Shown piece after piece: positions 54,717-63,329 of a stretch of 64,000 nucleotides of DNA. The first letter of the stretch is position 1. Each line of letters opens with the position of its first letter. The translations under genes and the position numbers were made by a program. The notes under the pieces are model-generated. The model had not been told where the DNA came from. It did not search any database and saw only the letters and a program-made list of their open reading frames with translations. The stretch covers positions 62,001 to 126,000 of the forward strand of contig NZ_LKBT01000008.1 of the NCBI RefSeq assembly GCF_002699985.1, in the 5' to 3' direction. Source of the DNA: Pseudomonas sp. ICMP 561. GTDB taxonomy: Bacteria; Pseudomonadota; Gammaproteobacteria; Pseudomonadales; Pseudomonadaceae.

Positions 54717-55943
54717 ATGGAAACGAACACCTACCAACTGCTGGAAGTCATCAACGGCAAACCCATCAAAATGTGGACCGAGGGCGTGCCGGTAGAGAAC
54801 GAAGCCAAAGAGCAATTGATGAATACGGCGCGCATGCCGTTCATTTTCAAACACATGGCCGTCATGCCTGACGTTCATCTGGGCAAGGGGTCCACGATCG
54901 GCAGTGTGATTCCGACGGTGGGGGCGATCATTCCGGCGGCTGTCGGTGTGGATATCGGCTGCGGCATGATTGCCGCGCGAACCTCGCTCACGGCGGCGGA
55001 CCTGCCGGACAACCTGGCCGGGCTGCGCAGCGCCATTGAGAAAGCGGTGCCCCATGGCCGGACGTCGACTCGTTCCCGTCGGGACAAAGGCGCCTGGGAC
55101 GAAATCCCGCAACAGGCGGATAACGTGTGGGGCGCGCTGTATCCGCGCTTCAAATTGATCACCGATAAATACCCTTCGCTGGCTAACACCAACAACCGCC
55201 AGCATCTGGGAACGCTGGGCACCGGCAACCACTTCATCGAGGTCTGCCTGGACGAGGCCAACCGTGTCTGGTTCATGTTGCACAGCGGCTCCCGCGGGGT
55301 AGGGAACGCCATCGGTAACCTGTTCATTCAGATGGCCCAGGCAGACATGCGGCAGCACATTGCGGATCTGCCGCATCGTGATCTGGCCTATTTCGAAGAG
55401 GGCAGTCAGCACTTCGATGATTATGTGGAAGCCGTGGGATGGGCGCAGGATTTTGCCCGGCAGAACAGAGAACTGATGATGCAGGCGGTGATTCAGGCCA
55501 CACGTCAGGTGATCAGCAAACCGTTTCAAGTGGCGCTGGAAGCCGTCAACTGCCACCACAACTACGTGCAAAAAGAGCAGCATTTTGGGGAAGAGGTGCT
55601 GATCACCCGCAAAGGTGCGGTGTCGGCGAAGAAGGGCGAACTGGGGATTATCCCCGGCTCCATGGGCGCCAAGAGCTTCATCGTCCGGGGTTTGGGCAAT
55701 GAAGAGGCTTTCTGCTCTTGCAGCCACGGTGCCGGGCGCACCATGAGCCGGACCAGAGCAAAGAACACGTTCACTGTGGAAGACCAGATTCGCGCCACGG
55801 CTCACGTTGAGTGCCGCAAGGACGCCGCAGTGATCGACGAAATTCCAATGGCCTACAAAGACATCGATAAGGTCATGCACGCCCAGCGTGAGTTGGTGGA
55901 AGTGCTGCATACCTTGCGACAGGTCGTATGCGTTAAAGGATAG
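54717..55943 (+). CDS. rtcB: RNA-splicing ligase RtcB
   Basis: The 408-residue enzyme joins 3'-phosphate or 2',3'-cyclic phosphate RNA ends to 5'-OH ends using GTP. The metal-site motifs are intact: MPDVHLGKGSTIGSV, VGVDIGCGM (Cys82), ATRQVISKPF, and SHGAGRTMSRTRAK with the guanylylated histidine at residue 337. The length equals the E. coli protein. It is the first gene of the operon, followed 4 bp later by the HEAT-repeat gene. Confidence 0.96.
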   Translation: METNTYQLLEVINGKPIKMWTEGVPVENEAKEQLMNTARMPFIFKHMAVMPDVHLGKGSTIGSVIPTVGAIIPAAVGVDIGCGMIAARTSLTAADLPDNLAGLRSAIEKAVPHGRTSTRSRRDKGAWDEIPQQADNVWGALYPRFKLITDKYPSLANTNNRQHLGTLGTGNHFIEVCLDEANRVWFMLHSGSRGVGNAIGNLFIQMAQADMRQHIADLPHRDLAYFEEGSQHFDDYVEAVGWAQDFARQNRELMMQAVIQATRQVISKPFQVALEAVNCHHNYVQKEQHFGEEVLITRKGAVSAKKGELGIIPGSMGAKSFIVRGLGNEEAFCSCSHGAGRTMSRTRAKNTFTVEDQIRATAHVECRKDAAVIDEIPMAYKDIDKVMHAQRELVEVLHTLRQVVCVKG

Positions 55944-55947
55944 GGCG

Positions 55948-57288
55948 ATGAATGAGGTGATGACGTTCGAACACTTGCGAGACTGGCATTACCAGCTGAC
56001 TGACCACGAGGCCAGGTATGTTCGGGAAATCCAGGAAACTCATGATGCGGCCAGAGCCCTGGTGGCGCTGAGCCGGTTCGGTAATGGTTTTGTCCGGGAA
56101 GCGGCCGTGCAAAGGCTTGCCGGGCAGGCCTCCACTGAGGCGCTGCTCGCGATCCTGGAGCGCTTGAATGATTGGGTGCCGCAGGTCAGGCAACAGGCAG
56201 AAAAGGCGCTTGAGCAGTTTCTGGTTATCGAGCGGGTTGACCTGCTACTGCAAGCCCTGACGCCGCTGTTGGCCTTGGGAAACAAGCAGCGCGTTGATCA
56301 TCGCGACACCTTGCTCAAGGCCCGCAGCCTGTTATCACTGCCGCAATTGCGGGAACAGGTCGGGCAAGCGTTTGCTTCATGCCGCGGCAAGGCGGCGCGG
56401 TTTGTCTTCGATCTGTTGCTTGAGCATTGTGTGGATCGGCCGTCGTTTCTGGCTGCCACGTTGACGCACGAGGACGTCACGGTCAGGCAAAAGGCCGTCA
56501 CTGCCTGCGCTGACTTGCCGACAACAGACGCTGTGCCGTTGCTTGAACGAGCACTGCAATCATCGGCGGCCAGTCTGCGCGTGCAAGCGCTGCGGGGCTT
56601 GTTGAGCGTGCTGGAGGATCCGCGTGAGCATTTGCAGGCTGGCCTGCTCGATGGCTCCTCGGCCGTTCGCTATCTGGCTCGATGGGCTGCGCCGCGTCAC
56701 GCCGTAGACAGCCGGGAAGTATTGCTGTCGCGACTGGAGAAGGACGTTCCGTCCAGCAAGCGCGAATGGCTGGGGTTGCTCGGGCTGGCGAAAGAGCTGG
56801 ATGAGCCACTGCCTGCTTCGGTGTTGCAAGCTGCATTGGAGTCGCCTGTCGCCGTTGTTCGTGTGCAGGCGCTGCAATTGTTGGGGGAAGCGGGGCTGGA
56901 GCGGCAACTTGCGGCGCTGGACGATCAGTCTGACAAGGTGTTCCGCGGCGCGGTGCAGCTGTTGAGTCACCAGACCTGGTCGCGGTTCGATGCGCAACTC
57001 GATCAGCGCCTGGACAGCGACTGGCATGTCCTGAGTGATCAGCGTCGTGGGGCGTTATTGGGCCTGAAGCCCGTGTGGCTTCAGTTGCAGTATCTGCTGC
57101 GACGTTACGATCAGGCCACGGTGGATGCTGATGCCTGGCTAAATCATATCGTCCTCTGGTGTGACGCTCAGTACACGCTGGTGGATCCGGTTACGCCGAA
57201 AGCGCAGCGCGAGGCGCTATTGCAGCGTTTACAGACTATGGAAGATTCAGGTGATTTGAAGTCAGGCGCGGTACGTCGCCTGCGTTAA
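55948..57288 (+). CDS. HEAT-repeat protein in the rtc operon
   Basis: The 446-residue product is almost wholly alpha-helical and repetitive: helix pairs such as FGNGFVREAAVQRLAGQAS, HEDVTVRQKAVTACADL, SSAASLRVQALRGLLSVL and SPVAVVRVQALQLLGEAG match HEAT/PBS-lyase-type repeats. No enzyme motif is seen. A scaffold or RNA/protein-binding role in the RNA-repair complex is inferred from context only: 4 bp after rtcB and before the nucleotidyltransferase. The ATG at 55948 has AGGATAGGG before it. The name and function are not established. Confidence 0.8.
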   Translation: MNEVMTFEHLRDWHYQLTDHEARYVREIQETHDAARALVALSRFGNGFVREAAVQRLAGQASTEALLAILERLNDWVPQVRQQAEKALEQFLVIERVDLLLQALTPLLALGNKQRVDHRDTLLKARSLLSLPQLREQVGQAFASCRGKAARFVFDLLLEHCVDRPSFLAATLTHEDVTVRQKAVTACADLPTTDAVPLLERALQSSAASLRVQALRGLLSVLEDPREHLQAGLLDGSSAVRYLARWAAPRHAVDSREVLLSRLEKDVPSSKREWLGLLGLAKELDEPLPASVLQAALESPVAVVRVQALQLLGEAGLERQLAALDDQSDKVFRGAVQLLSHQTWSRFDAQLDQRLDSDWHVLSDQRRGALLGLKPVWLQLQYLLRRYDQATVDADAWLNHIVLWCDAQYTLVDPVTPKAQREALLQRLQTMEDSGDLKSGAVRRLR

Positions 57289-57312
57289 ATATGAAACATG
57301 AAGGACAGGATT

Positions 57313-58113
57313 ATGGAAATGGAAGATGCAGTCGCTCATCCCCTCAGCAGCGCCATGCGCGAACGGGTGCTGGATGAGCTGAAGCGCATAGAGCGCGAGC
57401 ATAACGTCACAGTGCTGTATGCCTGTGAATCAGGCAGTCGCGCCTGGGGTTTTGCGTCCACTGACAGCGATTACGATGTACGTTTTGTGTACGTCGAGCG
57501 CCCGGAATGGTTCGTTCAGGTCGACGCGCCTCGGGATGTAATCGAGCGCCCGCTGGATGACGAACTGGACATCAGTGGCTGGGAGTTGCGCAAGACCCTT
57601 GGCCTGCTGCGCAAGTCCAATCCGACGTTGCTGGAATGGCTCGACTCGCCGCTGGTTTATCGCAGCGAAGCTGATGCGACCCGGCGTCTGCGCGAGTTGG
57701 CGGAGGCGTTCTACAGTCCGCCAGCAGCACGTAATCATTACCTGTCGATGGCGAAGAAGAATTTTCGCGGTTATCTGCAAGGTGACGAGGTGCGGCTCAA
57801 GAAGTACTTCTACGTGCTTCGTCCGTTGCTGGCGGTGCGCTGGATCGACCAGGGCAGGGGAAGGCCGCCCATGACGTTCGCGGACTTGTTGACCACGGTT
57901 GACGATCAAGCGCTGCTTGATGAAGTTGCCGAGCTGCTGGTTCTCAAGCGCAATGCCGATGAGGCCGCTTATGGCCCGCGTCGAGTCGCGTTGCATGCCT
58001 TCATCACGGCAGAGCTTGGGCGTCCGGTGCCCGTGCTGAAGCGAACGGTTGAAGACAATGGATTACTGGACGAATACCTGCGGCAAATGGTTCGGCACTA
58101 TTCAGAAGGGTGA
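57313..58113 (+). CDS. Nucleotidyltransferase of the RlaP family (RNA repair-associated)
   Basis: The 266-residue protein has the DNA polymerase beta-type active site GSRAWGFASTDSDYDVRFVY, with GS at 41-42 and Asp53/Asp55. The downstream HYLSMAKKNFRGYL and KKYFYVLRPLLAVRWI segments match the PF10127 RlaP/YcgL-type family named for its association with RNA-repair ligases. It would add nucleotides to an RNA end or modify a small molecule. Starts at 57298, 57313 and 57319 are all possible: AAGGA fits 57313 and AGGA fits 57319. The repeat at its end (58103-58136) leads into rtcA. Confidence 0.85.
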   Translation: MEMEDAVAHPLSSAMRERVLDELKRIEREHNVTVLYACESGSRAWGFASTDSDYDVRFVYVERPEWFVQVDAPRDVIERPLDDELDISGWELRKTLGLLRKSNPTLLEWLDSPLVYRSEADATRRLRELAEAFYSPPAARNHYLSMAKKNFRGYLQGDEVRLKKYFYVLRPLLAVRWIDQGRGRPPMTFADLLTTVDDQALLDEVAELLVLKRNADEAAYGPRRVALHAFITAELGRPVPVLKRTVEDNGLLDEYLRQMVRHYSEG

Positions 58114-58136
58114 AACACACGCAGAAGGGTGAAACA
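58103..58136 (+). repeat. Tandem duplication across the stop and ribosome-binding site
   Basis: CAGAAGGGTGAAACA occurs at 58103-58117 and again at 58122-58136 (19 bp period). The first copy contains the stop codon of the nucleotidyltransferase gene and the second the GAAGGG ribosome-binding site of rtcA, 8 nt before its ATG at 58138. Confidence 0.85.
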
Positions 58137-58137
58137 G

Positions 58138-59166
58138 ATGAAGCAGGACATGGTTGAACTGGACGGATCCATTGGCGGCGGTCAGGTGTTGCGCAGTGCC
58201 TTGAGCTTGTCGATGCTGACCGGTCGGACGTTACAGATCGAAAACATCAGGGCCCGGCGCAGCCGTCCGGGATTGCTGCGCCAACACCTGACCGCTGTGC
58301 TTGCCGCTGCGCAGGTCTGTGGGGCCAGCGTCTCGGGTGCGGAGTTGGGTTCCCAGCGTCTGCGTTTCGAGCCAGGCATTGTTCGTGGTGGCGATTACCG
58401 TTTCGCCATTGGTACGGCCGGAAGTTGCACGTTGGTGCTGCAGACCTTGCTGCCCGCGTTGTTACAGGCGTCGGAGCCGAGCAGGGTGACGATCTCCGGT
58501 GGCACTCACAACCCGATGGCGCCGCCGGCGGACTTTATAGAGCGAGCGTGGCTGCCTCAATTGCGGCGCATGGGCGCTGGCGTGGAGCTGAACCTGTTGC
58601 GTCACGGGTTTGTACCGGCCGGTGGCGGTGAGCTGGAAGTGCATATCAAGCCCTCGATGCTGAAGCCGTTGCATCTGACGGATCGAGGCAGGTTGCTTGA
58701 ATCGCGGGCTATCGCATTGATCGCCGGGCTGGCCAGGCAGGTTGCAGAACGTGAACTGCTGCACGCCGGGACGAGTCTCGATATCGCCTCTGAAGCCCGG
58801 CACTGTGTGGTGCTGGCTGATGAGCGTGGCCCGGGTAACGTCCTGATGCTGGAGTTCGCCTGCGAACAGGTCACTGAGCTGTTCAGTGCTTTTGGTCAGT
58901 CAAGAGTGCGTGCCGAGGTGGTGGCGCAAGGTGGGGTAGAGCAGGCCCGGCACTGGCTGGGCAGCCCTGCGGCCGTCGGCGAGCATTTGGCAGATCAATT
59001 GCTGCTACCCATGGCAATCGCGGGTGCTGGAAGCTTCACCACGCCCTCAATGACGGAGCATTTGCAGAGCAACATTTCTGTCATTGAGCGCTTTCTGGCG
59101 GTGCGTTTCGACTGCCAGCTACAGGCTGAAAACCTGCTGCGGGTGGAGTGCCATTCACTTGGATAG
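58138..59166 (+). CDS. rtcA: RNA 3'-terminal phosphate cyclase RtcA
   Basis: The 342-residue enzyme turns RNA 3'-phosphate ends into 2',3'-cyclic phosphates using ATP. Landmarks are ELDGSIGGGQVLRSALSLSMLTGR, RPGLLRQHLTAV, SGGTHNPMAPPADFIE, PAGGGELEV and the C-terminal GEHLADQLLLPMAIAGAGSFT, with the adenylylated histidine at about residue 308 (EHLQSNISVIERFL). Its product is a substrate for RtcB. The ATG at 58138 has GAAGGG 8 nt upstream; the GTG at 58129 directly follows that site. Confidence 0.93.
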   Translation: MKQDMVELDGSIGGGQVLRSALSLSMLTGRTLQIENIRARRSRPGLLRQHLTAVLAAAQVCGASVSGAELGSQRLRFEPGIVRGGDYRFAIGTAGSCTLVLQTLLPALLQASEPSRVTISGGTHNPMAPPADFIERAWLPQLRRMGAGVELNLLRHGFVPAGGGELEVHIKPSMLKPLHLTDRGRLLESRAIALIAGLARQVAERELLHAGTSLDIASEARHCVVLADERGPGNVLMLEFACEQVTELFSAFGQSRVRAEVVAQGGVEQARHWLGSPAAVGEHLADQLLLPMAIAGAGSFTTPSMTEHLQSNISVIERFLAVRFDCQLQAENLLRVECHSLG

Positions 59167-59251
59167 GGTCAGGTTTCCCGTCAAAACGTCCTGCGACGAT
59201 CCGTCCATTTTGACAGCAGGCAAAGAGCTACACATTTGGTAACCGTTCGTA

Positions 59252-59270
59252 GATAATAACAATTCCCATT
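59252..59270 (+). promoter_or_regulatory. Fur-box-like site upstream of the siderophore receptor
   Basis: GATAATAACAATTCCCATT agrees with the 19 bp Fur consensus at 11 positions by my count, including the first GATAAT hexamer. It lies 33 bp before the chosen start codon, where iron-repressed promoters usually have their site. Confidence 0.5.
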
Positions 59271-59302
59271 AATACCCGGAATTGTTCTCTGTGTTCATCC
59301 CA

Positions 59303-61402
59303 ATGCGTCGCGCCTATTGCGTTTCCCTGGCTTTCGGTTGTGTGTTGCTGCCTGCCTTCTCCCACGCTGAAGACACCGTTACCGAGCTGCCTGCCACCGA
59401 TATTCAGGCCGCAGGCGATATCGAGAGCAGCCCTTATGTGCGCTCTACCAGCAGCACCGCAAGCAAATCGGAAGTGCCGATCAGGGATGAAGCACAGTCA
59501 GTGAACGTGGTCACCCAGCAGACCCTTGACGATTTTCAGGTCAAGTCGCTGGACGATGCGATGAAGTTTGTCAGCGGGGTGTCGCAGTCCAACACTCTGG
59601 GCAATACCAAGGACGCGCTGATCAAGCGTGGCTTCGGCACCAACGATGACGGGGCCATTTTGCGTGACGGTATTCGCTCGGTGGTAGGGCATAACCTTGG
59701 GGCTACCACTGATCACGTTGAAGTGTTGAAGGGGCCAGCGTCGCTGTTGTACGGCGCAATCGAACCGGGCGGTTTGATCAACGTCGTCAGCAAGCAGCCG
59801 CAATATACCCGCAGCACCACCATCACCGGCTCTGGTTACAGCGAAGGCGGCGGCACGTTCAGCGTTGACACCACTGGGCCGATTGAAGATACCGGGCTTG
59901 CTTACCGGCTGGTTGCCGAGCGCGGCCACGAAGACTACTGGCGCAACTACGGGGTCAACGAGCACACGCTCGTGGCTCCTTCCCTGAGCTGGACAGGCGA
60001 GCGCGCCAAGCTGACCCTGGCTTACGAATATAACGACTATTCCAGCCCGTTCGACCGCGGCACCGTGTTCGCCAATGGCAGGCCGGCAGCGGCAAGCTAC
60101 AAGGATCGCCTGGATGAACGCTGGGCGAAGACCGTCGGCATCAGCGAAACCGCCACCGCGAAGTTTGAATACCAGCTTAATGACGACTGGAAGACCCGAG
60201 TGACGTATGGCTGGAACAATGATCGGTATAGTCTGGCGATTGCGCAGCCCGGTAGGTTGACTGGAAGCAGCCTGGCACGCACCGCCAACGGGGGACACTA
60301 CGATTACGAAACTCGGTATACCAGTCTGGATTTCATCGGCGAGCAGCAGTTGTTCGGCCAGCGCCATGACATTTTGGTGGGAGTGGATAACGAAGCGCTA
60401 GACAAGTATCGAGGCAAGACCTATCGCAATAGGGCTGGTGCGCCAATCGACATCAATGACCCGCAATATGGGCGTCTGGATGAGCCTAGCCTTGTCAGTC
60501 CAACTCAAAGTAATGCCCGCAATGAGCTGACTTCCACGTCCGTTTACTTCAAGGACAACTGGCATTTGAATGACCAGTGGATTCTGGTCTTTGGTGGGCG
60601 TCAGCAGCACTACGATCAATACAGTGATCAGGGGTTGGTTACCCGCGTAGTGGGTCGTGACGACAATGGCGACGCCTTCGTTCCGTTTGTCGGTGTCGTC
60701 TATCAACCCACCGAAGCGCTTTCGCTATATGGCAACTACAGCGAATCGTTTGTACCTAACGAAACCGTCTCGGATGACAACAAAACCTTTGATCCCGAAG
60801 AGGGCCGCAGCTACGAAGTTGGCCTCAAGTACAATCCTTCGGATCGGCTGAACGTCAACGTTGCTGTGTTTGATATCGTCAAGAAAAACGTGGTGACTCC
60901 CGTCACGGTAGGTACCATTACCACCAATGAGCTGACAGGCAAAGCAGGCTCCAGAGGCCTGGAACTCGACGTCACAGGCAAACTGGCCGAGCGCTGGGAC
61001 ATGATCGGCACCTACGCCTATACCCACACTGAAGTGCTTGATGATGCGCAGGCTAAAGGCAAGCGCCTGACCAACGCGCCGATGCATACCGCCAGCCTGT
61101 ATCTGACACACCACCTGGCTTTCCCTGAGCAGACCGGGCAATGGCATGTTGGTGGAGGCGCACGTTATGTGGGCGAGCGCGCAGGTGACAAAGAAAATAC
61201 TTTCTTCATGGACAGCTACACCGTTGCTGACGCTTTCCTGCGTTGGGACCTGCCAACCAAAGACTACAAGACCCGTTTGCAGTTGAACGTCGATAACCTC
61301 TTCGACAAAGAGTACTACCCGTCAGGTACGGGCAGCAGCGAAGTACAGATCAACGTCGGTGAAGCGCGTACTGCGCGTTTGACTGCCAGCGTAACGTTCT
61401 AA
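59303..61402 (+). CDS. TonB-dependent siderophore receptor
   Basis: The 699-residue precursor has a signal peptide (MRRAYCVSLAFGCVLLPAFSHA) and then, without an N-terminal signalling domain, a plug (QSVNVVTQQTLDDFQVKSLDDAMKFVSGV, RDGIRSV, HVEVLKGPASLLYGAIEPGGLINVVSKQP) and a 22-strand barrel ending in LTASVTF. It resembles hydroxamate/ferrioxamine receptors. No siderophore biosynthesis or sigma/anti-sigma genes adjoin, so uptake of a siderophore made by others is likely. GTG at 59291 is an alternative start. A Fur-like site lies upstream. Confidence 0.9.
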   Translation: MRRAYCVSLAFGCVLLPAFSHAEDTVTELPATDIQAAGDIESSPYVRSTSSTASKSEVPIRDEAQSVNVVTQQTLDDFQVKSLDDAMKFVSGVSQSNTLGNTKDALIKRGFGTNDDGAILRDGIRSVVGHNLGATTDHVEVLKGPASLLYGAIEPGGLINVVSKQPQYTRSTTITGSGYSEGGGTFSVDTTGPIEDTGLAYRLVAERGHEDYWRNYGVNEHTLVAPSLSWTGERAKLTLAYEYNDYSSPFDRGTVFANGRPAAASYKDRLDERWAKTVGISETATAKFEYQLNDDWKTRVTYGWNNDRYSLAIAQPGRLTGSSLARTANGGHYDYETRYTSLDFIGEQQLFGQRHDILVGVDNEALDKYRGKTYRNRAGAPIDINDPQYGRLDEPSLVSPTQSNARNELTSTSVYFKDNWHLNDQWILVFGGRQQHYDQYSDQGLVTRVVGRDDNGDAFVPFVGVVYQPTEALSLYGNYSESFVPNETVSDDNKTFDPEEGRSYEVGLKYNPSDRLNVNVAVFDIVKKNVVTPVTVGTITTNELTGKAGSRGLELDVTGKLAERWDMIGTYAYTHTEVLDDAQAKGKRLTNAPMHTASLYLTHHLAFPEQTGQWHVGGGARYVGERAGDKENTFFMDSYTVADAFLRWDLPTKDYKTRLQLNVDNLFDKEYYPSGTGSSEVQINVGEARTARLTASVTF

Positions 61403-61417
61403 CTGCGCTTGATCCCT

Positions 61418-61449
61418 GGGAACTGTCGGCATTGCACCTGACAGTTCCC
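61418..61449. terminator. Hairpin between convergent receptor and lipoprotein genes
   Basis: GGGAACTGTC (61418-61427) pairs perfectly with GACAGTTCCC (61440-61449) around a 12 nt loop, midway between the two stop codons. It could terminate both transcripts; there is no clear T run on either side. Confidence 0.55.
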
Positions 61450-61465
61450 GGATTGCCCTACCGTT

Positions 61466-62113
61466 TTACTTCTTGCAGGACCCTTTGGCGCACAGTTCTT
61501 TGACTGTTGCCTCGGTGATCGCCTGTAGACCTTCTTCGGTGATGACTTTCCAGTCACTCTCCACGACCAGTTGCATGGATTCACGCTTGTCAGTGATGAG
61601 ACTGATTGGGGAAGGCTGACCCGTTGAGGTGATGTTCAGGCGCGCCTTGTTGTTGACGGCAATTGAAAACGCACCGGGCGAAAACCACGACCAGAATTCT
61701 GTGATATGCACGGTCACGGCCTGGGCTTCACCATTCTTTTCTGCAGCCTCAACCACTTGATAACCGGCCTTTCGATAGCCCTCAGCGACGCTTTTGGCAA
61801 TGAGCTGAGAAACGGTTTTGCCTTCAGGAAGCAGCACGTCACCCATGGCCATACCGTAACTGTTGCGCTTTCTGCCGATGGCGCGCTCAGTGATTTTCTT
61901 GTCGGAGATTTCTTCAGCGTTTTTCAGTGACGGGGTATCGGCCTGCTTTGGTGCGGTTTCGAAACGACGCTCATCAATCGCGCTAATCGTCACCTTCTGA
62001 CCTGTACCATTTGCACTTTGTGGCGTCTGTACCTCTATGACAGAGCGGCTGCTGACACAGCCAAAAAGTACGGTGGAAAACATCAGCAGGGCGGCGATTT
62101 TCAGGTGTTTCAT
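61466..62113 (-). CDS. YajG-like lipoprotein
   Basis: The 215-residue precursor has a lipobox (MKHLKIAALLMFSTVLFGC, lipidated Cys19). The mature part has VTISAIDERRF, then a central domain (MAMGDVLLPEGKTVSQLIAKSVAEGYRKAGYQVV) and VTVHITEFWSWFSPGAFSI, as in YajG-type outer-membrane lipoproteins. The function is unknown. The start at 62113 gives the proper signal peptide, rather than the ATG at 62128. Confidence 0.82.
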   Translation of the reverse strand: MKHLKIAALLMFSTVLFGCVSSRSVIEVQTPQSANGTGQKVTISAIDERRFETAPKQADTPSLKNAEEISDKKITERAIGRKRNSYGMAMGDVLLPEGKTVSQLIAKSVAEGYRKAGYQVVEAAEKNGEAQAVTVHITEFWSWFSPGAFSIAVNNKARLNITSTGQPSPISLITDKRESMQLVVESDWKVITEEGLQAITEATVKELCAKGSCKK

Positions 62114-62307
62114 GACGGCTCCAGTCATTGTTTCTATCCATTGTTAATGCGCGTACTGCCACTTCGGGTGGCTATGCGGTGATGTCATTGTGCCTTTTTT
62201 AGCGTCGGCATCATGTCCATTCCTTACCCGCAGCACAAGTGCAACATTACCGTCCCGGATTTCTGCTAGCCTCGTCCGCCGACATCCATGCCTGACGAGC
62301 GCTATCA

Positions 62308-62742
62308 ATGTTCACCATCCGCACCATGACCATGGACGACTACGACGCAGTCATTGCGCTCATGAGCAGCACCCCCGGTGTCTCGGTCAGGGACGCAGAC
62401 TCTCGCGATTCGACCTCCAGGTATCTGCAACGCAACCCCGGAATGAGCTTCGTTGCTGAAGTGGATTCCGTACTGGTGGGTTGCGTGATGTGCGGCCACG
62501 ATGGGCGACGAGGGTATTTGCAGCATTTGCTGGTGCTGGATGATTATCGGCGCCAGGGCATTGCCAATCAGTTGGTGGAGCGCTGCCTTGCAAGTCTCGA
62601 ACGGGAAGGCATTTTCAAGTGCCACATCGATGTCTTGAAAACCAATCACACTGCCGCCGATTATTGGGTCAGGCAAGGTTGGCAACTAAGGACAGACATT
62701 GACCGCTACTCTTTCATCCGGACCGGTAACGACAACGCGTGA
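62308..62742 (+). CDS. GNAT family N-acetyltransferase
   Basis: The 144-residue enzyme has the GNAT acetyl-CoA site LVLDDYRRQGIANQLVERCLASL (QxxGxA) and the usual strand order (FTIRTMTMDDYDAVIALM, SFVAEVDSVLVGCVMCG, YWVRQGWQLRTDIDRYSFIR). It transfers an acetyl group to an unknown acceptor. The gene stands alone between two lipoprotein genes. Confidence 0.88.
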   Translation: MFTIRTMTMDDYDAVIALMSSTPGVSVRDADSRDSTSRYLQRNPGMSFVAEVDSVLVGCVMCGHDGRRGYLQHLLVLDDYRRQGIANQLVERCLASLEREGIFKCHIDVLKTNHTAADYWVRQGWQLRTDIDRYSFIRTGNDNA

Positions 62743-62830
62743 TGTATGTAGGGAACGTGCTGCTTGTATGGAACCAACGCTCTAGCCTGCGGTTCGAAGC
62801 AGTACATTCTCAATCAGGGACATTCACCCC

Positions 62831-63091
62831 ATGCTTAAAACTCTTGCCTACAGTCTGATGCTGGCTTCCACCATTGGCCTGGCCGCTTGCGATCCGAAAT
62901 CCGAGGACAAGGCGCAGGAAGCCCAACAGCACGCTGAGAAAGCACAGGACAAAGCCGCCGATGCGGCCAAGGAAAATGCCAAGGCTGCAGAAGCGCAGGC
63001 CGAGTCCAAGGAAGCCAAGGCAGAAGAAGATAAAACCTTTGTGCCAACCACCCAGGTTCCAGAGTCGCTCAAGACACCTGAGAAGAACTGA
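62831..63091 (+). CDS. Small alanine/lysine/glutamate-rich lipoprotein
   Basis: The 86-residue precursor has a lipobox (LMLASTIGLAAC, lipidated Cys20) followed by about 50 residues of A/K/E/Q-rich heptads (KAQEAQQHAEKAQDKAADAAKENAK) that should form a long coiled coil, and a proline-containing tail. It looks like a Pseudomonas OprI/Lpp-like envelope lipoprotein in design, but no sequence match is claimed. Confidence 0.78.
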   Translation: MLKTLAYSLMLASTIGLAACDPKSEDKAQEAQQHAEKAQDKAADAAKENAKAAEAQAESKEAKAEEDKTFVPTTQVPESLKTPEKN

Positions 63092-63099
63092 TAAACACC

Positions 63100-63188
63100 G
63101 TAGGACCGGCTTTAGCCGGGAGAGGGGCGTTAAATCCACCCTGTTTTCCGGTCAGGATAACGCTCTCCCGGCTAAAGCCCGGTCCTAC
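63100..63188. repeat. REP-type inverted repeat doublet
   Basis: Arms 63100-63124 and 63163-63188 (GTAGGACCGGCTTTAGCC type) pair with one extra C in the right arm. It occupies the gap between the small lipoprotein gene and the SDR gene. Confidence 0.75.
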
Positions 63189-63329
63189 AGCTATTCGTTT
63201 TTCTCCGCAAACCCCACCGCAGAATCAGGCAATCACTCCGAAGGATCGGTCTAATTGCTCCCGAGTTATCGCCTTACTCTGAATGCGTATCGAGCTACCC
63301 GGCTCATCACTCGGATAAGGACAATAATC

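Noticed and set aside
54612..55910. 432-codon minus-strand open frame over rtcB
   Set aside because: RtcB on the other strand is complete and motif-perfect; this frame has no motif and covers the sigma-54 promoter region only by chance.
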